In this document: in pieces, positions 35,963 to 46,894 of the stretch
Numbering within the stretch: the stretch's first letter is position 1
How the letters are laid out: every line of letters begins with the position of its first letter
Assembly: GCF_963169125.1 (NCBI RefSeq)
Contig: NC_084794.1
Location: 87,961,018-88,025,017 of the forward strand
Direction: 5' to 3'
Origin: Humulus lupulus
Lineage: Eukaryota > Streptophyta > Magnoliopsida > Rosales > Cannabaceae
Length of the DNA: 64,000 bases
The notes under the pieces: generated by a model
The model's database searches: none
Told to the model about the DNA's origin: nothing
The model's input: only the letters and a program-made list of their open reading frames with translations
Made by a program: the position numbers and the translations under genes

Positions 35963-37491
35963 TGATAACTCTAGGAATTAGAGTTATTTTTATGCTTTTA
36001 AACTTATAACTTTATCAAGAAAGAGTGGTTTAGGGTGTTTTGTAGTGTCTTTATTTTCATTTTGTCAAATATTAAATATAATAAGATAATATTAAATATT
36101 AGTATATTGCTGAAAAAATATACCCTAAATTGTGAAATTTTGCCTTGGCAGGTGGTTTGTAGAATTTTGGTCATTTGGAAACAAATTGAAGCTTTAAATG
36201 GTTTCAGCAGGAGGGAATGCTGCAGCATTGCGTTTTGCCAGCCAATCTACTTGGATGACCCACATGGAAGCTACCATTTAATTCTCCAGCTCACTTTGGG
36301 GATTATTTAAATTGGGCTGCATGATAAATAGATAAATTATGATTGGGCTTCATTTTGCCTTGGACCCATTTATGGTAAAGAGGACAAAAAAAAAAAATGA
36401 ATTAAAAAGAAAAAGAGGCCCACGTGACCCAAGAAGGAGGAAGTGACCTAGAGAAAGAGTTGTCTTCTTTTCCAATGGGGAGATATACGAATGGAGAGAA
36501 GAGAAAGACCCAGCCACCTGTGCAAGAGAAAAATACCCATTTTGGTAGCCATTAAAATAGGAAAGAAGGAAAGAGAGAGAGGATTCCAAGGAAGAAGACA
36601 AAAATAGACGGGCTATTTGGGGGACACTCCATAATATTCTTGGCTTGTTTTTTCTTCCCCTTCTCTCTTGGAACTTAATTCTTTCTAGCATTTTATTTTG
36701 ATTTATGGATGATTATAAGTTGGGTTATTTTGTGTTTAAAGCTATGAACTAATTCTCTTAAAGTTAGGATAATTAAGAAACTTTGTTATGAAATTGTGGA
36801 ACTTTGTTATTGATGCTTAATGCTAATTGAGGTTTATTCATTCAAGTAATTTTCATGCTTAATATTTACTATTGCTTGATCACCTTTAGTAAATGATTGA
36901 AATAGTTAAGATTGCTGAAAAGGATTATAATTATTGGACAAAAGACTTGAATGGTGCAAAATTAATTTCTTTGATTTTAATTTTGTGAGGGTATATACAT
37001 ATATCTTTGCATTGCATAATCTAATAGAATTGGTGCTTGATATGAAATTCTTGAAATTAAATTGGCTTAGACATAAGTAATTTAATTAGAGAGTTAAACC
37101 CATTTGATTTCGACACAAACTTATGGACTTGATGAAAATTCTTGATTAGTAATTTGTCAGTGTGCCACAACATTTTCATAGCATTGTTTCTAGTAATTGC
37201 ATAATAAGGGGAATTAATTATCCTAGCTTACCATTTCATTATCAACTGATTTTCATAATGCATCCCATTAATTTAGATTTTAAATTCAGCTGTTAGTTAT
37301 TTTTAATTGCATATAAAAATCAACTTCTAATTCAATTTGAGTTTGGTTCTTTTATTTTTAATCATTTTGCTAGACTTTAATTTCACAATTTTTAGCTTAA
37401 AAACAATCCTTGTGGATACAATATTGGGTTCTTATCACCTTATTACTTATTGACAGTGTACACTTGCACTTAGTATCTATTTTGCACAATA
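35963..37491 (+). mobile_element. S2: solo LTR (about 1529 bp) inside E7
   Basis: It starts TGATAACTCTAGG, the same start as S1 read on its own strand, and is flanked by CTAGG at 35958-35962 and 37492-37496. The right end reads ACAATA rather than ending in CA, as if the terminal C had become T. Like S1, it is AT-rich and holds no coding domain. Antisense frames inside (for example 36350-36691) look incidental. Confidence 0.7.
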
Positions 37492-38036
37492 CTAGGCATC
37501 CTGTAGACGCAACCGGGTCCTTTCCTTTCAAATCTAGAGGTTACCATCATCACTTCTTGCTATCCATGGTTGTCCCTTATTTGGTAGACAAATTCATTCT
37601 CAGGATCATATCAAAATCCTTATATGGCAAACTCAATCAATTACACCGTCAACCTTCTACCAATAATACTCTAACCCTTCTTCGGGAAGTGACCAATTTT
37701 CTCGACAGGCACTAAAATCTCACGCCCCATGGCGTGAAAACCATGAAGCATGTGCCCCATATCTATGTCTCTCCTAGGAGATGCGTAGCACGAAACTCTT
37801 TCAGCTTAATATATAACAAGGAACGAGAACTAGAGAGCTAACCAGTAGTCTCCGAGGGACTAGCTTCGGGATCTGACTGTATCAAGGTGGACCCTCGGAC
37901 TGGGGTAAAGCAATCCGTACTCCTTGGTTCTCCCTTTTTTAATCTCGGGCAATCCTTCTTGAAGTGCCCAACCATTCCACATAGAAAACATGCCTTAACT
38001 CGACGTTGTCCCAGATGGCGTCTCCTTCACCTAGTG
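37492..38036 (-). pseudogene. E7 internal sequence between S2 and E5
   Basis: This is the continuation of the decayed E7 interior, interrupted on the left by S2 and on the right by E5 (target TAGTG at 38032-38036). I can place it by position, between RT remnants and the gag remnant at 49356, but no domain is readable with confidence. Confidence 0.5.
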
Positions 38037-39704
38037 TGTAACATCCCAAATTTCCTAATGTGGCTTAGTGTCTGGATTAGGGGGACTGGAGGCAATAATT
38101 GAGTTATTATGTGAATTATATTACAATATAATTATGCTTGCATGTTAGAGATATTAAATATGTGTAAGTGGGCCTGTTTCTCATAAGAAGGGTATTTTAG
38201 TAATTTGACCTGTTCGGGGTATAAATGCAAAGATGTGTTTGTGTGATTGAGACCACATTATTATGTGGATATATTTGGGTTACTCGACGAGAGGCGATCT
38301 CGATGAGCAAGTTAGCGGAAAAGTCACAACGGAGTTTTAATACCCGGCTCGGGGTGAGCTCAGGGGTATTTTAGTAATTTAGTACATTATTGGGGATTAG
38401 TGGGTAATGGGAATTTAATTGTAACCATGTGAGAATATTGGAAGTAGCGAGAATTATAGGATGTAAATTGTGGATAGCGGGATTTGAGGTAAAGGACAAA
38501 ATTGCCCTTGTGAACATTTGATGAATAAGCTAAGGGCAAGGGGCAAAATAGTCATTTTCTCTCCATAGTGTAATGTAAGGTGAGATGGGAATGTTTGAGA
38601 AGGCTAAGGAAATTAAAGGAAAAGAAACACAGTAGCTCTCCCTTTCTCTCTCCCTCATTTTCTCTATGCACCATGGAAGCTTGAGGAATTTTGGGGAAAT
38701 TGAAGATCAAAGCTTGGGAAATAAGGTGCCAAACTTGGGGAACTAGAGGTTTAGCTCAAGTGGATCAACTCAGTTGAGGTAAGGTTTTTAATTTGAATTC
38801 TTCATGTTGGTTCTGCTGAATTGTTGAGAGTTGTGGTGTTTTGCATATATGTGAGTTGGGAAGTTGAGCTTTGAGAATTTTGATGAGTCTTATTGTGTTA
38901 ATTAACTGGGTTTGATTGGTGAAAAGGAGTATATAGATTATGGGAATTGAATTGGAAGATTGAGATGGAATTGAATGAGTTTTAGTTGGGTTCGGCTGAA
39001 GAAAAACCCAGAAAATTCTGGGTTCGTGGGGCTGGGCCGCGACTCTTTTCTGGTGAGCCGCGACCCTCGAAGGGAAAATTTGAGCCAGGAGGGCTCGGAG
39101 GCAGAGGCGGGCCATGACGCCTCAGGGGCGTGCCGCGACGCGCGTTGGTTTTCCAGGGAGGCCGAGCCTCTGGAATTAGAGGCGGGTCGCGGCTCAGGTT
39201 CTTGGGGCCGCGACCCTAAAGGGAATTTGGGCCTTAATGGGATTTTTCAGTTGGGAACTTAACCATTTGGACTCGGGATCAATTCTACTTCCTTGTTAAG
39301 TGGAATTTGATGTCTCGGAGGCTAAGATTTGGTTTGGAATCTTTTATTTACCTGTTGTTGATGGAACTTCCTTATTATGGTTGTGACTAGGTTTACACTA
39401 AGGGATTGAATCGGGGATCATACTCAAAGGACATCGCTAGTAACTTGCATACAGACCGAAGGTAAGAAAACTGCACCCGTTATGTGAATGCGTGTTTAGA
39501 GCTTAAACAATGTGGTTATAGAGTTGAATAAGGTTTTGACTTTGTTAATAAACATGCTTATAATTATGTTTGCGAATAACTGATTAGGTACACTATAATG
39601 CGCATAATTATGATTATGCCTATGACTGTCGTTTGAATGTACTATAATGCATTGTAGTTGTTGATATGTATGCTATGTGAAATAAGTGATTGTCTGTTGT
39701 GATC

Positions 39705-39910
39705 GTGAAGCTTGGTTTATAAACCAGAGGGTTATTAGGATGTTAAGTGAAGATCAACTTATTAGTTGAGAGTATATTGGTCTCCGGGAGACTTGTCGTA
39801 TAAGTCGAGTGCCCCAAGGCTTCCACTTATAAGTCGGAGGCACGTGGTGGCTTGAATTATAAGTCAAGGGTTAAAGGACTTAGTTTATAAGCTAAGATTG
39901 GCATAATGCA
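39705..39910 (+). repeat. Short TTATAAGTC palindromic repeats in the E5 LTR
   Basis: Variants of ACTTATAAGTC, itself a near palindrome, recur about five times (TTTATAAACC, CGTATAAGTC, CTTATAAGTC, ATTATAAGTC, TTTATAAGCT) at 25-50-base spacing. The same series is in the 3' LTR at about 48550-48740. Confidence 0.6.
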
Positions 39911-39964
39911 CGTGGAGTACAGGCCACCATGGCTGGGCCATCCTGGGAGTGCGACATGCGCTTG

Positions 39965-41128
39965 TGTAAATGTGGAATTTTTTCCTTGTGAATTCTATTC
40001 ACGAGTGAAGCTCTATACTACGAGACATCCTGAAAGGGCATCACACGATGGTGAGGAAGTTGGGGTAAGAGAGTCACCCTCACTAGGCGAGGGACTTAGG
40101 CCACTTGCCAATCCAAACTTCACCCTCGCTATGCGAGGGTCCCTAGCTGGTCATCCGCGTGCGCCCCATTCCAGCAGGCATCAAGCCTCGTCTACACTCA
40201 GGAGAAGAAGGTCAGCCTCGCTACACGAGGCACCCTCGTTATGCGAGGGTGAGGCTTCGTGGTGGCATCCATGCCCCTAGCCTCGCGACGCTGCACCCAG
40301 GGGAAGGAAAGGCAGCCTCGCTATGCGAGGGTGCTGCCTTGTTACGATGCCCGTGTCCTGAGCCATGCCTACGCCTAGGGGAAAAGGACCAGCCTCGCTA
40401 CGCGAGGTACCCTCGCTATGCGAGGGTGTGGCCTTGCCACGGCGTCCATACTGCGAGTCTCGTGTCCATGTGACCCACATAAGCCGGCCCTGACCCTTGA
40501 CACCTTGACTTCTCAGGACATGCATAGGTTGAAGCCTCCTTGGCATAGGCACGAGATCACTTGGGGGAATCTTGTTGACATGTCTAACGAACATGGAGCA
40601 TTGAACGGGAATTGATGAGGACAACCGAGTACGGAACACGTGCGCTGACACGGGGTGTACGATTATGGAAAGAACAGAGGCACGACCCTATGATCTGCGT
40701 CTGAGGAGTAGTGGCGGTACGGACCTGTACGAAGCGTAGTGGTACCACTTGGACACCCCCGACCATACGCCAGAGCCGACAGTACTTTGTCCTGGGCCAC
40801 GACTCTGACACCATCAGGGTAGACACCACTACGCCCTGGGCCACTACACTATCAGAATACCTGTGTACGTCCCTGTGGTCTGGGACCTGTTTGTATCCTG
40901 GGCCAATAGAGCCCCTCCCCCCTATAAATAGGCTCCAACCCCTCAGGCTAAGGGGTTGGAAAACTGAATGTAAAAACGAGACTTAAGAAATATATGCTTC
41001 TGGTTCTCATGCTCGCCTGAGTTTTTCTCCTGTTGTTTAGAGTTCTTTCTATCTAATTCATAGCTTCCTAGAGTATAGAGATTGAAGTTTTCTAACCATC
41101 AATCGTTGACGAGTTCTTACCGTCAACA
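39965..41128 (+). mobile_element. S3: solo LTR (1164 bp) inside the E5 5' LTR
   Basis: The 3' LTR of E5 lacks this stretch. It starts TGTAAATGTGG, ends CCGTCAACA, and is flanked by GCTTG at 39960-39964 and 41129-41133. A TATA box (CCTATAAATAGG) lies at 40921-40931, giving plus-strand orientation. The TATA context and the TCAACA end resemble the Tat LTR of E2, so a Tat origin is likely. It holds a cluster of CpG-rich palindromes (40076-40430). Confidence 0.85.
40076..40430. repeat. CCTCGCTATGCGAGG palindrome cluster in S3 U3
   Basis: About eight copies of a roughly 16-bp inverted repeat of the form CCTCGCTATGCGAGG occur, near 40076, 40122, 40208, 40226, 40313, 40391 and 40409, some as adjacent pairs. 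Copies vary at the centre (CTACAC, CTACGC, TTATGC) while the arms CCTCG/CGAGG are kept. The units sit in a larger, weakly tandem pattern about 80-105 bases long. All lie upstream of the TATA box. Confidence 0.8.
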
Positions 41129-41688
41129 GCTTGACTGGCTCGGATGCCAACAACTTGAAAGAAAGTGCAACACGCACTTGTGTGACTCTATGGTTGCCAG
41201 TTTGCTTAATGAATACACCACTTTCAGTTATTACTGCTTGATAGGCATTTTATTCTGTGAACTGTTGACTATGTTTTCTTGCTGAGTCTTCTGGCTCACG
41301 GGTGCTTTGTGGTGCAGGTAAAGGTAAAGAAAAGCTCAACCAGCCATGAGTTGGAGGGCAATAGCAGTGATATGTACATAAGCAGTCTGCTCGACCACCA
41401 CGACCGAGATGCTCAAGGGAACTAGGGTTAAACATAGCTTTTGTCGCTTAGGTCGGCTTGTTATGTAACTTGAGTTTTGTAACCAACTTTTAAACTGATG
41501 TTTTTGGGATCCCGTGTAAAGAGCATGCTTTTAACTTAATGAAAATGCGTATGAGTTGACCAAAAGTTTTAATACCTAAACCTTTAGTGGCTTAATCACA
41601 CGTTTAGTCCAAATGACTTGTTTAACAAGTCCAGCACTGGTTTTAAACACACTTGGTGATGGACCCTATTTAGCAGGGTGTTACAACT

Positions 41689-41700
41689 TGGTATCAGAGC
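41689..41700 (+). promoter_or_regulatory. Primer binding site of E5
   Basis: TGGTATCAGAGC, perfect initiator tRNA-Met primer site, three bases after the LTR end. Confidence 0.92.
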
Positions 41701-41908
41701 AGCCAAGGTTTAAGGTTCCTAATGTTGGACTGGGCATGTAAATTCACTACTATAGGCAAGCTCGACTCAGGGTTGGGTAACTATTAATATAGTTATGTGT
41801 ATATTTGCTTAAATTAATTATGTGTGCTTTATCTGGTAGTCTAAATAAGAAGCATGAGTTATTCTGATAGGGCCTGGACCTTGACTACTGTATGTAGGTT
41901 GAGAACGT

Positions 41909-42220
41909 GTTTATTAGCATGATAGATATTTGTAAATGCTATAGGATTGCTTATTAGCATCATTGAACTTGATAAACGTCAGAAACACTTATTAGCGCTA
42001 TTGTGTGTGTACCCTGGATAGAGGATGCTTATTAGCGCCGTAGTATGCTCAAGGAAAATGTTTATTAGCATTGTTAAGCGGTTATGCATGCCAAGAATAT
42101 GCTTATTAGCATCTTGTTTAAGTGATACCATGAATTTCTCTGCTTATTAGCATGATTATTGAATGTAAATTATAGGGATGCTTATTAGCATTGTCAATGC
42201 ATGTGGATGCTTATTCGATT
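41909..42220 (+). repeat. Leader repeats TGCTTATTAGCAT in E5
   Basis: Between primer site and gag, the motif GCTTATTAGCAT occurs at about 41910, 41949, 41988, 42027, 42060, 42101, 42141 and 42180, with a partial copy at 42208. The spacing is regular, roughly 33-41 bases. Each copy has inverted arms TGCT/AGCA around TATT and could form a small hairpin. The linkers between copies are not conserved. Confidence 0.85.
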
Positions 42221-42302
42221 GGTTTTAAACTGTGGGTTGATGTAAGATAATGTTATTACTACCTGATAAGTTGAGTCATTGATTGCAGATAGACTTGGAA
42301 GT

Positions 42303-43400
42303 ATGCTTCCAGGGCAATCTAATGAACCAGCCGACGTTGGGAATCAGGCCGAAAGTAATGATTAGGGTCAGAACTCTCCGCCAGCTCCTGAGAACTGGCA
42401 ACAGGTGCTTGCAGACTTCCAAACTCAGCTGCAAAGATAGAATGAAGAGATTTGACAATTGAGGCAACAGCAGGTTCTAGCTGGGAACGCTGCACTAGGG
42501 GCCCCATCTGCTGTTCCAGTACCGGCCGTACAGCAGCAGACAGAGTTGGGGAACCGCTGAGAGTTGGTATATGAGCGGTTCAGGAAGCAACATCCTCCGG
42601 TTTTCGAGGGTGGCATAAATCCACTCAAGGCAGAGCAGTGGATGGCCATGATTACGTCCATCTTGGACTTCATGAGAGTTGTGGGCAATGAAAGGGTGGC
42701 CTGTGCCACGTACATGTTTCAGGAGGATGCCCGAATTTGGTGGGAGGTGGTGTCCCAAACTAGAAATGTAATTACAATGGGTTGGGAAGAGTTTAAAACC
42801 CTTTTTAATGAAAAGTATTACAATGAGGTCGTTAAAGCTGCAAAGGCCGAGGAATTCAGTAAACTGTTGTAAGGGGGTATGTCAGCAACCGAATATGCCT
42901 TGAAATTCGACAGATTAGCCAAGTTCGCTCCAGACTTGGTGCCCATTGATGGGATGAGGAAGGAAAGGTTCCTTCAGGGGCTACAGACTATGATAGCTTG
43001 GGATGTCAGAATAAACACTGTACCTGGAGTGACGACATATGCTCAGGTAGTGGAGAGAGCCCTTATTGCAGAGGGAGCTGAGAATAAAATCTGGCGCGAT
43101 AATGCAGCCAGGAGGGATATGAGGAGGACGGGACCTCCCTTCTCAGGATCAAGTAGGGGCGGAGGCCCCAGCGACCAGAAAAGGAAGACTCTGGATATTA
43201 GTTCAGCTCCTAGACCTGATAAGAGGCCACAGGGTGCACAGATTGGCCGTCAGGCCGGCAATGAGAACTGGAAGACATATCCAGAATATGCCAGATGCAG
43301 GAGACGTCATTAGGGTGAGTGTCGGGCGAAGGCTTGTTTTGTATGTGGACTTGTGGGGCATCTCAAGAAAGATTGCCCAAGATTGAAGAAAGAAGAACCT
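42303..43400 (+). pseudogene. gag: E5 gag
   Basis: ATG at 42303 opens the frame. Gag has a Gln-rich N-terminus, the core [37 protein letters not shown] and a zinc knuckle CFVCGLVGHLKKDC at 43335-43376, preceded by CRRRH.GEC. Stops at 42363, 42438 and 43311 (TAG), 42453 and 42558 (TGA) and 42870 (TAA) interrupt it. Each sits where Gln or Arg is expected, so each needs only one C-to-T change. There is no frameshift in gag. The knuckle residues themselves are all present. Confidence 0.9.
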
Positions 43401-46400
43401 AAGAAGCTAGAAAGCTCGACTCCAGCTCGAGTATTTGCACTGTCACAAGCTGAGGCTGAGGCTGAGGCTAGGCCCTCAGTGGTCACAGGTCAGCTTTCTA
43501 GTGCTGGAATATCTTACTCTGTGTTGATTGATTCTGGTGTTACACAGTCTTATGTATCTAGTAGGATTATTGATAGTTTGTGCAGGCCCTGTGAGTTTTA
43601 TGTTGTGGGATTTGGGATGTTACTACCCACTGGGGAATTGGTGGTTTCCAGGAGATGGGTTAGGTCTCTACCAGTGATGGTAGATGGCAGGGAGTTATAT
43701 GTTGATTTGATAGAGTTAGCTATGTCCGACTTTGACATGATTTTGGGAATGGACTGGTTAACTAGATATTGAGCAACCATTGATTGTAAGAAGAAGATGG
43801 TAACCTTTGAACCTGAGGGTGAGGAACCTTTCATATTTATTGGCACTGTGCATGGACCCCGAATACCCATGATTTCAATATTAAAGGCTAGAGACCTACT
43901 GCAAGGAGGCTGCATAGGATTCCTAGCCAATGTGGTGGATACCACCCAGGTCATGCCAGTGGGACCATCAGAGACTAGGTTGGTCTGTGAATTCCTGGAT
44001 GTGTTCCCAGAAGATATACCAGGATTGTCGCCGCGCAGGGAGATCGACTTTGTTATTGAGCTGGCACCAGGGACAGAGCTAGTGTCTAGGGCACCTTATA
44101 CAATGGCCCCAACAGAGTTGAGAGAACTCAAGGTATAGTTACAGGAGTTGTTGGATCTGGGTTTTATTAGACCTAGCTTCTCTCCATGGGATGCGCCGGT
44201 GTTATTTGTGAAGAAGAAAGACGGCTCTCTAAGGATGTGCATATACTATAGAGAACTGAATAAGTTGACCATCAAGAACAAGTATCCTCTACCAAGGATA
44301 GACGACCTATTTGATCAACTGCAAGGTGAAATGGTGTTTTCAAAGATAGATCTTCGATCTGGTTATCACCAGTTGAGAATTAAGGATGAAGACATACCCA
44401 AGATAGCCTTTCGTACTAGATATGGGCACTATGAGTTCCTCGTTATGTCATTTGGTTTGACTAACGCCCCGGCAGCTTTTATGGACATGATGAATAGGGT
44501 GTTCAAGGACTATCTGGACCGATTCGTGATTGTTTTTATCGATGATATCTTGGTTTATTCACAGCCAGAGGAGGAGCATGAGCAACACCTCAGGTTGGTC
44601 TTGCAGAGACTAAGAGAGCATAAGTTATTTGCGAAGTTTAAGAAGTGTGAATTCTGGTTACCTCAGGTGACATTCTTAGGTCATATTGTTAGCAGGGATG
44701 GGATCAAGGTAGACCCAACTAAGATTGAAGCTGTTAAGAACTAGCCAAGGCCAAGAAATGCCTCCGAGATTAGAAGCTTCCTTGGATTGGCAGGTTATTA
44801 CAGGAAATTTGTAGAAGGGTTCTCAAGAATATCGTCCCCACTGACAGAATTAACACGTAAGAATCATAAGTTTACATGGTCAGATAGATGTGAGAACAGC
44901 TTCCAGGAGTTAAAGCAACGTTTGTTTACCGCCCCAGCCTTGAGTCTTCCGACTGGTCAGGAGAATTTTATGGTTTATTGCGATGCTTCAAAGCAGGGGT
45001 TAGGTTGTGTCCTTATGCAGGCATGGAAGGTGGTTTCCTATGCATCGCATTAGTTGAAGGATTATGAGCAGAGATATCCAACCCATGATTTGGAGTTAGT
45101 GGCAGTGGTCTTTGTGTTGAAGGTATGGAGGCATTACCTGTATGGAGAGAAGTGTGAGATATATACAAACCACAAGAGCCTCAAGTACTTCTTTACACAG
45201 AAGGATTTGAATATGAGACAGAGGCGTTGGTTGGAACTGGTGAAATACTATGACTGCGATATTCTTTATCATCCAGGGAAAGCCAATGTGGTGGTTGATG
45301 CCCTAAGTCAGAGAGGTCCAAGGCAGTTGTATAGTGTGAGGAAGATAGCCAAGGAGTTAGCAGAGGATATGACCAGAGCAGGGATTGAGTTAGTAGTGAG
45401 CTAGTTAGCCAACATTACCCTGCAGTCTACTCTCCTAGAAAGTAAAGGAGGGTCAGTTACGAGAGCCATAGTTGGTGAAGATTAGAAAGGATGTTCTAAC
45501 TGGGGTAGCTAGGGACTATTCTATATCAGACATGGGCCTGCTGAGATATAAGGGTCAGATTTGTGTTCCGATGGATGTTGTTATTAGGCGAGAGATTCTG
45601 GATGAATTTCATACCACTCCGTATTCCTTGCATCCCGGCACCACGAAGATGTACCAGGACTTAAGAACTCTGTACTGGTGGCCGAGGATGAAGGGTGATG
45701 TAACTGAGTATGTAGCCAAGTGTCTGACATGTCAACAGATCAAAGCTGAACATCAGAGACCTACAGGATTATTACAGCCCTTAGACATTCCAGAGTGGAA
45801 GTGGGAAAACATCGCAATGGATTTTGTGGTGGGATTGCCTAAGATGGTGGGTCAACATGATTCAATATGGGTGATTGTAGATAGGTATACTAAATCAGCT
45901 CACTTTCTACCAGTGAGGACGACCTATACTGTTGACCAGTATGCAAATCTTTATGTAAAAGAGATAGTATGTCTTCATGGAGCTTCGAGGTCGATTGTGT
46001 CAGATTGAGACCCTACCTTTACTTCCAAGTTCTGGGGAAGTTTGCAGAAGGCAATGGGCATGCAACTAAAGTTTAGTACATCGTATCATCCTTAGACTAA
46101 TGGTCAGTCTAAGAGGACTATCCAGATACTGGAGGACATGCTGAGAGCATGTGTACTGGATTTTGAGGGGTCTTGGAGTAAATATTTACCCCTGATAGAG
46201 TTTTCCTACAACAACAGCTATCAGGCGACCATAGGAGTGACTCCTTATGAGATGTTTTATGGTGGGAAGTGCAGATCACCTATTCACTGGGATGAGTTAG
46301 GTGAGCGCAGATACTTGGGTCTTGAGGCAGTTCAGAGGACCAATGAAGCTATAGAAAAGATCAGAGCTCGGATGCTCTCATCACAGAGTATAAAAAGAAG

Positions 46401-46857
46401 TTATGTGAATCCGAAGCATAGGAACGTGGAGTTCCAGGTGGGAGACTATGTCTTCCTTAGAGCCTCACCGTTCAAGGGGGTGAAAAGATTTGGCAAGAAG
46501 GGCAAGCTGAGCCCTAGATTCGTAGGACCATTTGAGATTCTGGAAAGGATCGGTCAGGTGGCCTATCGGTTGGCATTACCTCCGGCGTTGTCGGTCGTGC
46601 ACAATGTGTTTCATATGTTGATGCTGCAAAAGTATGTTTCTGACGAGACTCATGTGTTGAGTTATGAAGATCTGGAGCTGCAGACAGATTTGTCCTTCGA
46701 GGAGCAGCCAGTCCAGATATTAGACAAAAAGGACAAGGTCCTGAGGAATAAAGTTATACCTTTAGTGAAGGTATTATGGAGGAACAACAAGGTCGAGGAG
46801 GCGACCTGGGAGTTGGAGTCAACTATGCGGGATCAGTATCCTGAGCTGTTCAGGTAA
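43401..46857 (+). pseudogene. pol: E5 pol: PR-RT-RH-INT-chromodomain
   Basis: Protease has the active site LIDSGVTQSYVS near 43520. RT has [12 protein letters not shown] and [10 protein letters not shown] (44540), but reads CIYYREL near 44245 where CIDYREL is expected. RNase H spans about 44780-45330 (VYCDASKQGLG, YHPGKANVV). Integrase follows (FHTTPYSLHPG, CLTC, VIVDRYTKSAHF, then the C-terminal VGDYVFLRA). A chromodomain closes it (EEATWELESTMRDQYPELFR, natural TAA at 46855). Stops lie at 43770, 44136, 44742, 45051, 45402, 45469, 46006 and 46093. All fit single C-to-T changes except 44742, a Trp codon changed by G-to-A. A 2-base deletion near 45440 is the only frameshift. Confidence 0.92.
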
Positions 46858-46881
46858 AATTTCGAGGACGAAATTCCTATA

Positions 46882-46894
46882 AGGAAGGGATAGT
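46882..46894 (+). promoter_or_regulatory. Polypurine tract of E5
   Basis: AAGGAAGGGATAGT precedes the 3' LTR start TGTAACATCCC at 46895. Confidence 0.85.

Larger units (their letters stand above)
38037..41685 (+). repeat. 5' LTR of E5, interrupted by S3
   Basis: Starts TGTAACATCCC and ends GGGTGTTACA. Without S3 and one target copy its length is 2480 bp, close to the 2461 bp of the 3' LTR. A CT-rich patch near 38635-38665 and no clear TATA box suggest a pyrimidine-patch promoter. The intron-like module runs from 39461 to 41317 and contains S3. Confidence 0.9.

Noticed and set aside
36350..36691. 113-aa minus-strand ORF in S2
   Set aside because: It sits in a solo LTR, is Phe/Ser/Leu-rich and low in complexity, and has no recognisable domain.
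38975..39262. ORF with Gly/Arg/Glu-rich sequence in the E5 5' LTR, repeated at 47814-48059
   Set aside because: It is LTR sequence duplicated by reverse transcription; the two copies differ in length and frame, so no coding constraint is visible.
39906..40651. ORFs across the palindrome array of S3 on both strands
   Set aside because: The frames follow the repeat units and are absent outside them; they reflect CpG-rich composition.
41909..42220. Regularly spaced TGCTTATTAGCA repeats considered as a CRISPR array
   Set aside because: The repeat is only about 12 bases, the spacers differ in length, and the site is the leader of a plant retrotransposon.
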